Below, one piece after another: positions 1 through 6,257 of a stretch of DNA of 11,077 nucleotides. The position numbers and the translations under genes are program-made. The stretch lies in contig CAJGCJ010000062.1 in the NCBI GenBank assembly GCA_904501775.1, forward strand, positions 1 to 11,077. The letters are read 5' to 3'. Below the pieces are notes generated by a model, which saw only the letters and a list, made by a program, of their open reading frames with translations, was not told where the DNA came from and did not search any database. This stretch comes from an uncultured Bacteroidaceae bacterium. Lineage in GTDB: Bacteria; Bacteroidota; Bacteroidia; Bacteroidales; Bacteroidaceae. Every line of letters begins with the position of its first letter. Position 1 is the first letter of the stretch.

Positions 1-509
1 GTTACCTGACTCTTTGAGTCGGGGCGCAGATAGGTCATCTCCTTACCCTCGCGACGAATCTCGGCAAGCTCGGTAAGGATAAGATGTGACAGGTCAAGTG
101 ATACGGGCATATAGTTCTCGGTCTCGTTAGTTGCGTAACCGAACATCATACCTTGGTCGCCGGCACCTTGGTCCATAGGATTCTCGCGTTCCACGCCACG
201 GTTTATATCGGCACTCTGCTCATGTATTGCCGAGAATATACCGCATGAGTCGCCATCGAACATATATTCGCTCTTGGTATATCCAATTTTGTTTATCACT
301 CGGCGTGCAATATCCTGCAAATCAACGTAAGCAGTCGATTTTACCTCGCCTGCAAGCACTACCTGACCGGTTGTTACCAATGTTTCGCAAGCAACCTTCG
401 AAGTGGGGTCGAAGGCAAGCAGTTCATCAAGGACTGCGTCTGAAATTTGATCGGCAACCTTGTCAGGGTGTCCCTCAGAAACTGATTCGGATGTAAATAA
501 GTATCCCAT
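1..509 (-). CDS. metK: S-adenosylmethionine synthetase, N-terminal part (runs off the window)
   Basis: MetK makes S-adenosylmethionine from methionine and ATP in the cytoplasm. Reading the minus strand from the ATG at 509-507 gives 169 open codons to the window edge, beginning MGYLFTSESVSEGHPDKVAD. The family's GHPDK motif is at residues 13-17, and the GAGDQGMMFGYA signature of the nucleotide/methionine site is at 115-126. The full protein is usually about 380-430 residues, so roughly the first 40 percent is present. Nothing is disrupted in the visible part. The start is fixed by the family N-terminus, which begins within a few residues of the SESVSEGHPDK block. The gene lies downstream of folK in the same direction but is separated by 398 bp with its own promoter, so it is probably a separate transcription unit. 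Identification is secure. Confidence 0.97.
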   Translation of the reverse strand, partial: MGYLFTSESVSEGHPDKVADQISDAVLDELLAFDPTSKVACETLVTTGQVVLAGEVKSTAYVDLQDIARRVINKIGYTKSEYMFDGDSCGIFSAIHEQSADINRGVERENPMDQGAGDQGMMFGYATNETENYMPVSLDLSHLILTELAEIRREGKEMTYLRPDSKSQV

Positions 510-741
510 TTTGATAGTGTTTTATGCTCCTGAGGCGCAGATTTATTTTATTGCCGGAGGAGCGGTTAATAATATTCTCTTTTGTCGTGTAAAGAGTGGC
601 GTGGGATGCTTGTATAAAGAAAAAAGCCTGTGGCAGGTGCAGGGGTGTTGCAAGTGTGTGTTGATAATGCCCTGTTCGACACCTACTTTTAGCATTTTTT
701 ATCGTGGTTGCAAGCAGCCAAATCTCTCCACTCTTCTAATC
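510..741 (-). promoter_or_regulatory. Long metK 5' leader, candidate SAM-responsive or other structured RNA
   Basis: With the start site inferred near 740, metK has an untranslated leader of about 230 nt. Its 5' end carries, in order, AGAGTGG (734-728), TTGCAACCAC (712-703) and ATGCTAA (695-689). This order recalls the S-box/SAM-I core (AGAG, GCAACC, GUGCUAA). GTGG and CCAC around the middle could form a short helix. However, the spacing between the first two blocks is shorter than in a standard SAM-I aptamer, and I could not find a closing P1 helix, so this is not a clean match. Further down are a weak CCTG/CAGG hairpin followed by a T run (around 618-642), a CTCTTT/AAAGAG stem (577-596), and a GCTCCT/AGGAGC pair (526-531 with 558-563). 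The 8-mer CTTGCAAC occurs twice (714-707 and 654-647). Confidence 0.4.
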
Positions 742-746
742 GTTTG

Positions 747-782
747 CAAAGGTAAGCACATTTTGCTTATGTTGTAGCAAAA
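747..782 (-). promoter_or_regulatory. Probable metK promoter
   Basis: On the minus strand TACCTTTG (754-747) is a perfect match to the Bacteroidetes -7 consensus TAnnTTTG. A TTTTG at 782-778 could be the -33 element, but the gap of 23 nt is longer than the usual 19-21. The inferred start of transcription is near 740. The upstream half lies within an inverted repeat (758-785). Confidence 0.5.
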
Positions 783-785
783 TGT
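758..785. repeat. Inverted repeat within the metK promoter, possible operator
   Basis: ACATTTTGC (758-766) and GCAAAATGT (777-785) are perfect 9-bp arms around a 10-nt spacer. The repeat covers the -33 region and spacer of the probable metK promoter, a location where a repressor or activator could act. The left arm extends to AGCACATTTT, a 10-mer that recurs in the palindrome at 6097-6118. Function is inference. Confidence 0.45.
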
Positions 786-907
786 TTCTCTTTTTTGTGT
801 GCTATAATTATTTTTAACTTGTAAATGTGCTATTTACGCTGTTTGTCTGGCAAACGGCTATGTTACGTAATTTCGATAAGGTTTTATTCTGTCGTCGCCA
901 AAAAAGT
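786..907. other. Spacer between folK stop and metK promoter
   Basis: No gene is seen here. Two short hairpins are possible, GTAAAT/ATTTAC (821-837) and an 8-bp stem with one G-T pair (838-858). Neither is followed by a T run on either strand, so no convincing terminator separates folK from metK and some read-through is possible. Confidence 0.4.
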
Positions 908-1384
908 TTATCTATCTTCGAGAATCTCCAGAAGTTCGACCACGATTTTGTTCAGTGTGGGGTGTAGCATGTCGGGTGCTATGGCAGCCAGCGGCTCAAG
1001 CACAAAGCGGCGCCGGTGCATCAGCGGATGGGGTATTGTAAGGCTTTCGCTGTTTACCGTTCTGCTGCCGTAAAACAGGATGTCGATATCGATAGGACGG
1101 TCGCTGTATGCACCGTCTGTGCTTTTTGCGGTACGTCCTAAGGTGCGTTCAATCTGTTGTGTTGCTTCGAGCAGCTCTTGTGGCGACAATGTGGTGTTGA
1201 AAACAGCTACAGTGTTCAGGAATTTGTTTGTAGAGCTGAACCCCCACGGCTCGGTCTCTATTGTCGGTGCAACGGCAAGGGGATTACCTAATATGCGCGA
1301 TAGAGCCTCTATCGCGCATATTATATTCTGTTGTCTGTTGCCAAGGTTTGTTCCGAGGCTCAGGTATATTGTCTCTTCTCCCAT
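908..1384 (-). CDS. folK: 2-amino-4-hydroxy-6-hydroxymethyldihydropteridine pyrophosphokinase (HPPK)
   Basis: HPPK transfers pyrophosphate from ATP to 6-hydroxymethyl-7,8-dihydropterin in folate synthesis, in the cytosol. The 158-residue product is the usual length of a stand-alone HPPK. It shows the N-terminal SLGTNLGN (9-16), the FLNTVA segment (55-60), the RPIDIDILFYG metal/ATP motif (96-106, Asp99 and Asp101 as expected magnesium ligands) and IPHPLMHRRRFVLEPL (117-132). The ATG at 1384-1382 shares one base with the queA stop (TAATG), so translation is probably coupled. The frame stays open further upstream inside queA, but that extension has no family match. It is the last gene of the operon that starts at 6071. 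Codons 21-32 are written as one arm-to-arm DNA palindrome (see the repeat at 1289-1323), which is odd for coding DNA. Confidence 0.95.
   Translation of the reverse strand: MGEETIYLSLGTNLGNRQQNIICAIEALSRILGNPLAVAPTIETEPWGFSSTNKFLNTVAVFNTTLSPQELLEATQQIERTLGRTAKSTDGAYSDRPIDIDILFYGSRTVNSESLTIPHPLMHRRRFVLEPLAAIAPDMLHPTLNKIVVELLEILEDR
1289..1323. repeat. 35-bp palindrome inside folK
   Basis: TAATATGCGCGATAGAG (1289-1305) is followed by a single C and then its exact reverse complement (1307-1323). All 17 positions pair. In the folK mRNA this could fold into a 16-bp stem with a three-base loop about 60 nt after the start codon. Because of the symmetry, both strands encode nearly the same peptide here (ICAIEALSRIL on the coding strand, ICAIEPLSRIL on the other). 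Confidence 0.9.
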
Positions 1385-2442
1385 TAGTCGATGATGAGCA
1401 TTGCGTCGCCATACAGGCCAAAACGGTAACCCTCTTTCAATGCCACGTTGTATGCGTTCATCACATATTCGTAGCCGCCGAATGCAGCTGTGAGCATAAG
1501 CATGGTGCTGTAGGGCATGTAGAAGTTTGCTATCATGCTGTTGGCTACTTGGAACTGGTAGTCGGGGAAGATGAACTTGCTTGTCCATCCGTCATACTCC
1601 TTGAGCATGCCGTTTGTAAGGGTTGCTGTCTCCAATACGCGCTGTACCGATGTTCCTACGGCGCATATTCTACGTCCCTCGCTCTTGGCCTTGTTAATGA
1701 TGTTCACTGCTTCGGTGTCTACACTTATCAAATCCGAGTCCATCTTGTGCTTTGTGAGGTCCTCGACATCAATCTCGCGGAAGCAGCCGAGGCCGGTGTG
1801 CATGGTTACATAGGCTGTCTCAATGCCTTTTATCTCCATGCGCTTCATTAGCTCGCGTGTGAAGTGCAGGCCGGCGAACGATGCTGTTACCGAGCCCTCT
1901 TTCTTTGCAAAGTATGTCTGGAAGTTCTCGAGGTCCTCGGGCTCTTCCTTGCGCAAACGCTTGAAGTCATCGGGCAACGGTGCCACTCCCAATGCATAGA
2001 GAGCCTTCTTGAATTCGTCGTGTGGGCCGTCGTAGAGGAAACGCAGTGTACGTCCGCGCGATGTGGTGTTGTCGATAACCTCGGCTACCATTGAATTGTC
2101 CTCGCCAAAGTAGAGCTTGTTGCCGATACGTATCTTACGGGCAGGGTCAACAAGCACGTCCCACAAACGGAACTCCTCGTTCAACTCGCGCAGAAGGAAT
2201 ACCTCAATCTTTGCATTTGTCTTCTCCTTGTTGCCATAAAGACGTGCGGGAAACACTTTGCTGTCGTTGAGTACAAATACATCCTTCTCGTCGAAATATT
2301 CGATTACATCTTTGAAGATGCGGTGTTCAATCTCACCGGTCTTGCGGTGGAGAACCATCATGCGTGCCTCGTCGCGACAAGCAGCGGGGTAGAGCGCAAT
2401 GCGGTCATCGGGTATTCTGTACTTGAACTGTGACAGTTTCAT
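1384..2442 (-). CDS. queA: S-adenosylmethionine:tRNA ribosyltransferase-isomerase
   Basis: QueA moves the ribosyl part of SAM onto 7-aminomethyl-7-deazaguanine at tRNA position 34, the step before queuosine. The 352-residue product starting MKLSQFKYRIP has the normal family length and N-terminus. Visible blocks are LNDSKVFPARL (58-68), TYFAKKEGSVTASFAGLHFT (176-195), VGTSVQRVLE (262-271) and the C-terminal MPYSTMLMLTAAFGG (309-323). An upstream in-frame ATG at 2478 would add 12 residues and overlap the truB stop as ATGA. I prefer 2442 because family members begin at the MKLS block, but coupling with truB makes 2478 possible. The gene overlaps folK by one base. It sits beside truB, another tRNA-modifying enzyme, and depends on the SAM made by MetK. 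Confidence 0.95.
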   Translation of the reverse strand: MKLSQFKYRIPDDRIALYPAACRDEARMMVLHRKTGEIEHRIFKDVIEYFDEKDVFVLNDSKVFPARLYGNKEKTNAKIEVFLLRELNEEFRLWDVLVDPARKIRIGNKLYFGEDNSMVAEVIDNTTSRGRTLRFLYDGPHDEFKKALYALGVAPLPDDFKRLRKEEPEDLENFQTYFAKKEGSVTASFAGLHFTRELMKRMEIKGIETAYVTMHTGLGCFREIDVEDLTKHKMDSDLISVDTEAVNIINKAKSEGRRICAVGTSVQRVLETATLTNGMLKEYDGWTSKFIFPDYQFQVANSMIANFYMPYSTMLMLTAAFGGYEYVMNAYNVALKEGYRFGLYGDAMLIID

Positions 2443-2474
2443 TTGATGAAAATTTGTATAGAAGGCATTGTCCA

Positions 2475-3182
2475 TCATAGGGCTTTATCTGTTTTTGTGG
2501 CCTCTTCGAGCCATGTTTGAAAATCTTCGGGTTTTATACAATCTTCTGCTTTTACCTCGCCTATGCGTGTGCGTTCGAGTGATGTCAGGTAGGCTCCGCT
2601 GTTGAGTGCTTCGCCAAGGTCGCGTGCCAAGGAGCGTATGTATGTTCCCTTGCCACAGGTGACACGTATTGTTATGTCGGGCAGGTTGTAGCTCAGCAGT
2701 TCTATGTTGTCTATCTTAATTGTCTTGGGTGTGAGCTCTATTTCGCTACCGTCGCGGGCCAGCTTATAGGCGCGTTCGCCGTCCACTTTGCATGCCGAGA
2801 AGAGAGGCGGCCTTTGCTCTATTGTGCCTGTGAACTTCTCGAGTGCGGCAAGAACCATCTCCTCGGTTATATGTTCGTAGGGGTAGGTGGCGTTTACGGG
2901 GTGCTCCATGTCGAACGAGGGGGTTGTAGCTCCAAGCCTGATGCCTGCCACATACTCTTTTGTGTGACTCTGAAGCTCCTCAATGCGTTTTGTGGCCTTT
3001 CCGGTGCACAGCAGCAGCACTCCTGTTGCAAGGGGGTCGAGCGTGCCGGCATGTCCTACCTTGAAACGCTTTATTCCATAATGGCGCGACAGGATGTAGC
3101 GCACCTTGCTCACAATCTGGAACGAGGTCCACCCATAGGGCTTGTACATGGGTACTATTTCTCCGGCAGTGAAATCCATCAT
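2475..3182 (-). CDS. truB: tRNA pseudouridine-55 synthase
   Basis: TruB isomerises uridine 55 in the T-loop of tRNAs to pseudouridine. The 235-residue protein has the KPYGWTSF motif (14-21), the catalytic block GHAGTLDPLATGVLLLCTGKATK (43-65) with the expected nucleophile Asp49, the PPLFSACKVDGERAY segment, and GKGTYIRSLARDLGE in the middle/C-terminal part. It is somewhat shorter than enterobacterial TruB (about 310), as is usual in Bacteroidales, which lack most of the C-terminal extension. The start is one of two adjacent ATGs (3182 or 3179). The first overlaps the uppP stop as ATGA, and the end of truB overlaps the queA region in the same ATGATGGA context. These overlaps imply translational coupling through uppP-truB-queA. 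Confidence 0.96.
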   Translation of the reverse strand: MMDFTAGEIVPMYKPYGWTSFQIVSKVRYILSRHYGIKRFKVGHAGTLDPLATGVLLLCTGKATKRIEELQSHTKEYVAGIRLGATTPSFDMEHPVNATYPYEHITEEMVLAALEKFTGTIEQRPPLFSACKVDGERAYKLARDGSEIELTPKTIKIDNIELLSYNLPDITIRVTCGKGTYIRSLARDLGEALNSGAYLTSLERTRIGEVKAEDCIKPEDFQTWLEEATKTDKAL

Positions 3183-4027
3183 GCAATCTGTAGGTTATGT
3201 CCGGTGAAAAGCATTATAAGTATAATGGCACCTACAATTATTCTGTACCATCCGAATGCTTTGAATCCATACTTTGTCACAAAGCTGATGAAGAACTTTA
3301 TGGCAAGCATTGCAACGATGAAGGCAACCACATTACCTATTATAAGTGTTCCAAGGTTCTCTTTAAGAATCTCCATGCCGTTGGGCTCCATGAAAATCTT
3401 AAGCATCTTGAACAGTGTTGCCGCGAACATCGTGGGAACGGCAAGGAAGAACGAGAATTCGGCTGCCGCCTTGCGTGTGAGCTTCTGTGCCATACCACCC
3501 ACTATTGTCGCCATTGAGCGCGATACTCCGGGTATCATTGAGATACACTGGAACATACCAATCCAGAATGCACGCTTCTCGGTGAGTGCGGTCTCTTCGC
3601 TGCCCTTGTTGAATATTCTGTCGCAGTAGAGCATGAATACGCCACCAAGGATAAGTGTCACGGCAACCACTGTCACGCTCTCGAGCATCGCGTCAATCAT
3701 GTCGCTGAAGAGCAGTCCCAATACGGCTGCAGGGATAAATGCAACAAACAGCTTCCAGTAGAAATCGTACTTGTGCAAGAAACGCTTGAACGCGGTCGCA
3801 CCCTCGGGTGCCGGGGTGTTGTTGAGCTTGAAGAAACGCTTCCAATAGAGCACAACCACCGATAAAATGGCGCCGAATTGAATGATGAAGGTGAAGGCTT
3901 TCACGAATTCGGTACTCTCTACACCCAACAGGTTCTGTGTTATAATCATGTGTCCGGTTGAGGATACTGGCAAGAACTCGGTAAGTCCCTCTACAATAGC
4001 AATAATGATTGTTTCTAATGTTGTCAT
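3179..4027 (-). CDS. uppP: Undecaprenyl-diphosphatase (BacA family)
   Basis: UppP is an integral membrane enzyme that dephosphorylates undecaprenyl diphosphate, recycling the lipid carrier used for peptidoglycan and surface glycans. Extra copies give bacitracin tolerance in other bacteria. The 282-residue length fits the family. The two signature regions are present: EGLTEFLPVSSTGHM (13-27, with Glu13, Glu17, Ser22, Ser23 and His26) and PGVSRSMATIVGGM (166-179, with Arg170). Several hydrophobic segments (about 43-62, 91-109, 117-134 and three near the C-terminus) fit a multi-pass protein. It is preceded by the DUF3098 gene (35-nt gap) and overlaps truB by the ATGA junction. Grouping with ftsX suggests an envelope-growth role for this half of the operon. 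Confidence 0.96.
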   Translation of the reverse strand: MTTLETIIIAIVEGLTEFLPVSSTGHMIITQNLLGVESTEFVKAFTFIIQFGAILSVVVLYWKRFFKLNNTPAPEGATAFKRFLHKYDFYWKLFVAFIPAAVLGLLFSDMIDAMLESVTVVAVTLILGGVFMLYCDRIFNKGSEETALTEKRAFWIGMFQCISMIPGVSRSMATIVGGMAQKLTRKAAAEFSFFLAVPTMFAATLFKMLKIFMEPNGMEILKENLGTLIIGNVVAFIVAMLAIKFFISFVTKYGFKAFGWYRIIVGAIILIMLFTGHNLQIA

Positions 4028-4062
4028 TGTGCTTATTATTTATGTTTTAATTTTTCTCTCTG

Positions 4063-4296
4063 TCATTTCAGTTTCTTGTTGCCCTTGTGCATAATGGCAT
4101 ATATAACGAATATGAATCCGCCGAAACATATTGCAGGGGCAAGCTTTATTCTTCTGAAACTGAAGATGTCGGGCTCAAAATGAGTCTCGGTCGATCCCGG
4201 GCCTGTCATGAGAATGAAACCGGCAATGATGATAACCACTCCAATGAGAAGCAGAATGTAATTGCTCTTTTCGAATGCGAACTGTTTTTTATCCAT
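4063..4296 (-). CDS. DUF3098 family small membrane protein
   Basis: This 77-residue protein starts MDKKQFAFEKSNYILLLIG and matches the Bacteroidetes DUF3098 family as I know it: a short FAFEK-NYILLLIG N-terminus, a central F(E/N)P-IFSFRRI-LAP block (residues 40-54) and a lysine-rich tail. Two membrane helices are evident, about residues 13-31 and 52-69, with a polar loop between them. The function is unknown. It lies 18 nt downstream of ftsX and 35 nt upstream of uppP, and as I recall the ftsX-DUF3098-uppP order recurs in Bacteroidales. A role near the divisome or cell-wall synthesis is a guess from neighbours only. Confidence 0.85.
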   Translation of the reverse strand: MDKKQFAFEKSNYILLLIGVVIIIAGFILMTGPGSTETHFEPDIFSFRRIKLAPAICFGGFIFVIYAIMHKGNKKLK

Positions 4297-4314
4297 ATCA
4301 GAAAATTTGTTTTT

Positions 4315-5175
4315 TTAAATGAAATAGAGGTCGTTGCCTCGCATGCGCAAGAATCGGTTCACCGACAGGAATGCGCATAACACCGTTATTGTTACACCGA
4401 AGAGCATGGTGCCCAATGCCACCAGAGCCAGATGCTCGATGTCGAGCAGTGTCACTATTGCAGGCTCGCGTGTGGCTATTACATACAGCATGCTGCCCAA
4501 TATGATGTTGGCAAACAGTCCCGACAGCGCTCCAATCCACATGTTCTGTACAATGAACGGACGGCGTATGAAGCCCCATGTGGCTCCAACAAGTTTCATG
4601 GTGTGCAGCAGGAATCGTTTCGAATAAATCGACATGCGCACCATGTTGCCAATAAGCGACCACGATATTATCGACAGCAGCACCATCAGCACAAGCAGTG
4701 CGATTCCTATCTTGTTGATGTTGCTGTTTATTGCTCCCACAAGGTCTTTATGGTATATGACTTCGGTCACACCCTTGTCTTTCAGTAGCTGTTTCTCTAT
4801 TTTGGCAAGGCTGTCGTTGTTTGCATACTGTGGATGCAGCGACAGCTCTATGAGTGGCTCATAGGGATTGTAGCCAAGGAACTCGGTAGGGTCGGCACCC
4901 AATTCAATTGTTTGCTCCTCAAGAATATCTTTCTTTGAGATATACTTGCTTTCTGCAGTGTATCTCCTTTTGTCGAGCCTCTCCTTGTACTTCTTTATGT
5001 TCTCCTCTTCGGTGTCGGCATCGATGATTACCGATACTGTTATGTTTTTGCGTATCTGCCCCGACAGGGAGTCGGCAACAACCAACAGTATTCCCATCAT
5101 ACCCATCAGAATGAGTACCAGTGTGGTGCTCATGTATACGCTGAGTGTCTGTATCTTGAATCCCTTCTTGCTCAT
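4315..5175 (-). CDS. ftsX: Cell division protein FtsX (permease-like)
   Basis: FtsX is the membrane partner of the ATPase FtsE and, in model bacteria, controls peptidoglycan hydrolases at the division site. The 286-residue product has the expected topology: a first helix at about 15-36, a large extracytoplasmic domain (about 37-155), and three more helices (about 157-178, 212-235, 250-272). The cytoplasmic MKLVGATWGFIRRPFIVQNM stretch (193-212) is the FtsX/MacB-permease signature. I chose the ATG at 5175 because it overlaps the methyltransferase stop as ATGA and gives the normal MSKKGFKIQT-type N-terminus. A longer reading from 5259 adds 28 residues that lie wholly inside the upstream gene. 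No ftsE is in the window, so its ATPase must be encoded elsewhere, as is common in Bacteroidetes. Confidence 0.93.
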   Translation of the reverse strand: MSKKGFKIQTLSVYMSTTLVLILMGMMGILLVVADSLSGQIRKNITVSVIIDADTEEENIKKYKERLDKRRYTAESKYISKKDILEEQTIELGADPTEFLGYNPYEPLIELSLHPQYANNDSLAKIEKQLLKDKGVTEVIYHKDLVGAINSNINKIGIALLVLMVLLSIISWSLIGNMVRMSIYSKRFLLHTMKLVGATWGFIRRPFIVQNMWIGALSGLFANIILGSMLYVIATREPAIVTLLDIEHLALVALGTMLFGVTITVLCAFLSVNRFLRMRGNDLYFI

Positions 5176-6071
5176 CTTCTTTTTCGGAATACATAAATTA
5201 TAGAACTGCTCGCATTGTTTTTGTCGAACGATGCAATCCAGCCGAGCAGGCCGTTCCACACGCTGCGCAATGTCGCAAACGAACTCTTCTTATATTTTTC
5301 GCTTAATATGGATATATAAAAGCCGTCAAAAGGCATTGTGTAGCATCGCTCCAATATGAAATTGTGCTTTTGGGCGATGTTCATTATTGTCGAGGGGGTA
5401 AAGTGCCACAGGTGACGCGGAACATCATACGCTGCCCAATTCTCTCCGTAGTACTCGGCGTCATACGACGAGCAGTTGGGTACGGCTACTATCGCAATGC
5501 CCTTGTCGTCCAGTATGCGGTGCAGTTCGTCCCAGAAAGCACCGAGCTCCTGAATATGCTCCATTACATGCCATAGTGTCACTACGTTGAAATGTCCGCT
5601 CTTCTGCTGCGACAGAGCCTCTTGTGGCAGCACGTCCAGTGCGAACATCTCTTTGGCCGTCTGTCGTGCCTGTTCGCTCTTATCTATAGCCGTAACCGTC
5701 CACCCCGCCTTTTTCATCTTGTCGGCAAAGTAGCCTATGCCTGTGCCGTAGTCGAGCAGTCTGCCCTTGCGCAGCAGGGTCAGTCTCTTTACAAGGCTCA
5801 CCTTGCGTCTGAGCATCATGCCGCGTACAATGTGGAACAGCTTGTTGAGCAGTCCCTTTTGTGTGTTGCTGTGCGAGATGTATTCGGGAGAGGCGTAGTA
5901 GGGCGCAATGTCGTTCTCATGGGGAATGCCTTGTGTAAACACAAAGCCGCAGTCGCTGCACTCATATATGTCGAAGAGCTCCCCTGTTGCAAAATGGTCT
6001 TTGCAGGTGTGTCGTTTCGTAATTGACTTGCTGTCGCATACGGGGCATGCTGTGTGGACAATTTTATTCAT
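5172..6071 (-). CDS. Zinc-ribbon class I SAM-dependent methyltransferase, substrate unknown
   Basis: The 299-residue protein joins an N-terminal treble-cysteine or zinc-ribbon motif (CPVC at 9-12, CSDC at 38-41) to a Rossmann methyltransferase domain of the Methyltransf_23 type. SAM motif I is LLDYGTGIGYF (105-115), the acidic end of strand 2 is Asp130, and LWHVMEHI (166-173) and VPN (197-199) follow, with a DVPRHLWHFTP block (216-226) typical of this subfamily. No signal peptide is present, so it should be cytoplasmic. Relatives act on sugars, lipids or ubiquinone-like small molecules. Nothing here fixes the substrate. It is the first gene of the operon, overlaps ftsX by four bases, and has a probable promoter and palindrome just upstream. 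The start is the ATG at 6071, six residues before the first zinc-ribbon segment. Confidence 0.85.
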   Translation of the reverse strand: MNKIVHTACPVCDSKSITKRHTCKDHFATGELFDIYECSDCGFVFTQGIPHENDIAPYYASPEYISHSNTQKGLLNKLFHIVRGMMLRRKVSLVKRLTLLRKGRLLDYGTGIGYFADKMKKAGWTVTAIDKSEQARQTAKEMFALDVLPQEALSQQKSGHFNVVTLWHVMEHIQELGAFWDELHRILDDKGIAIVAVPNCSSYDAEYYGENWAAYDVPRHLWHFTPSTIMNIAQKHNFILERCYTMPFDGFYISILSEKYKKSSFATLRSVWNGLLGWIASFDKNNASSSIIYVFRKRR

Positions 6072-6096
6072 TGGTCGGGGATATCTTTTTATAAAA

Positions 6097-6118
6097 GCAC
6101 ATTTTACCTAAAATGTGC
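6097..6118. repeat. 22-bp palindrome upstream of the methyltransferase operon
   Basis: GCACATTTTA (6097-6106), CC, then the exact reverse complement TAAAATGTGC (6109-6118). It ends 25 bp before the methyltransferase start codon and covers the transcription start inferred from the -7 box at 6127-6120, an operator-like position. As RNA it would be a 10-bp hairpin followed by four T residues, so an attenuator is the alternative. Confidence 0.6.
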
Positions 6119-6119
6119 A

Positions 6120-6127
6120 CAAAAATA
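6120..6127 (-). promoter_or_regulatory. Candidate -7 box of the methyltransferase-ftsX-folK operon
   Basis: TATTTTTG on the minus strand matches TAnnTTTG and would place the start near 6113, giving a leader of about 40 nt. No good -33 TTTG is seen at the right distance, so this is tentative. Confidence 0.35.
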
Positions 6128-6222
6128 CAACATTTAGGCTTAAAAATAGAATTTTTCGAGGATTTTTACTCCCTATGGTGTTTATTTTATGCATTTTAAT
6201 CATAAAAAAGATGTTTTTTTAT

Positions 6223-6230
6223 TATCTTAG
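6223..6230 (+). promoter_or_regulatory. Candidate -7 box for the PspC gene
   Basis: TATCTTAG lies 27 bp before the ATG at 6258 and is close to the TATCTTTG/TATCTTCG form of the Bacteroidetes -7 element. The upstream DNA is A/T-rich with an ATAAAAAA/TTTTTTAT inverted repeat (6202-6222), and a -33 TTTG is not evident. Confidence 0.35.
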
Positions 6231-6257
6231 CGCAAATTTTTAAACCAAAAAACAACT

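Noticed and set aside
150..175. Direct repeat ACCTTGGTC in metK
   Set aside because: It simply encodes the DQGAGDQG part of the conserved MetK motif.
543..695. A 50-codon frame on the minus strand in the metK leader (MLKVGVEQGI... to TAA) as a leader peptide
   Set aside because: No family match, no run of Met or other regulatory codons, and the sequence fits a structured RNA better. Kept only as a remote possibility.
838..858. 8-bp hairpin after folK as a terminator
   Set aside because: No T run follows on either strand and it contains a G-T pair.
1385..1588. N-terminal extension of folK to 1588
   Set aside because: It lies wholly inside queA, has no HPPK similarity, and the family start is at the overlapping TAATG.
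2814..3629. 271-codon plus-strand frame opposite truB/uppP
   Set aside because: It is a shadow of two clearly identified genes, with no domain or promoter of its own. The same applies to the plus-strand frame at 6775-7563 opposite miaB.
5176..5259. N-terminal extension of ftsX to 5259
   Set aside because: It is antisense-free but entirely within the 3' end of the methyltransferase. The ATGA overlap at 5175 gives the proper FtsX N-terminus.
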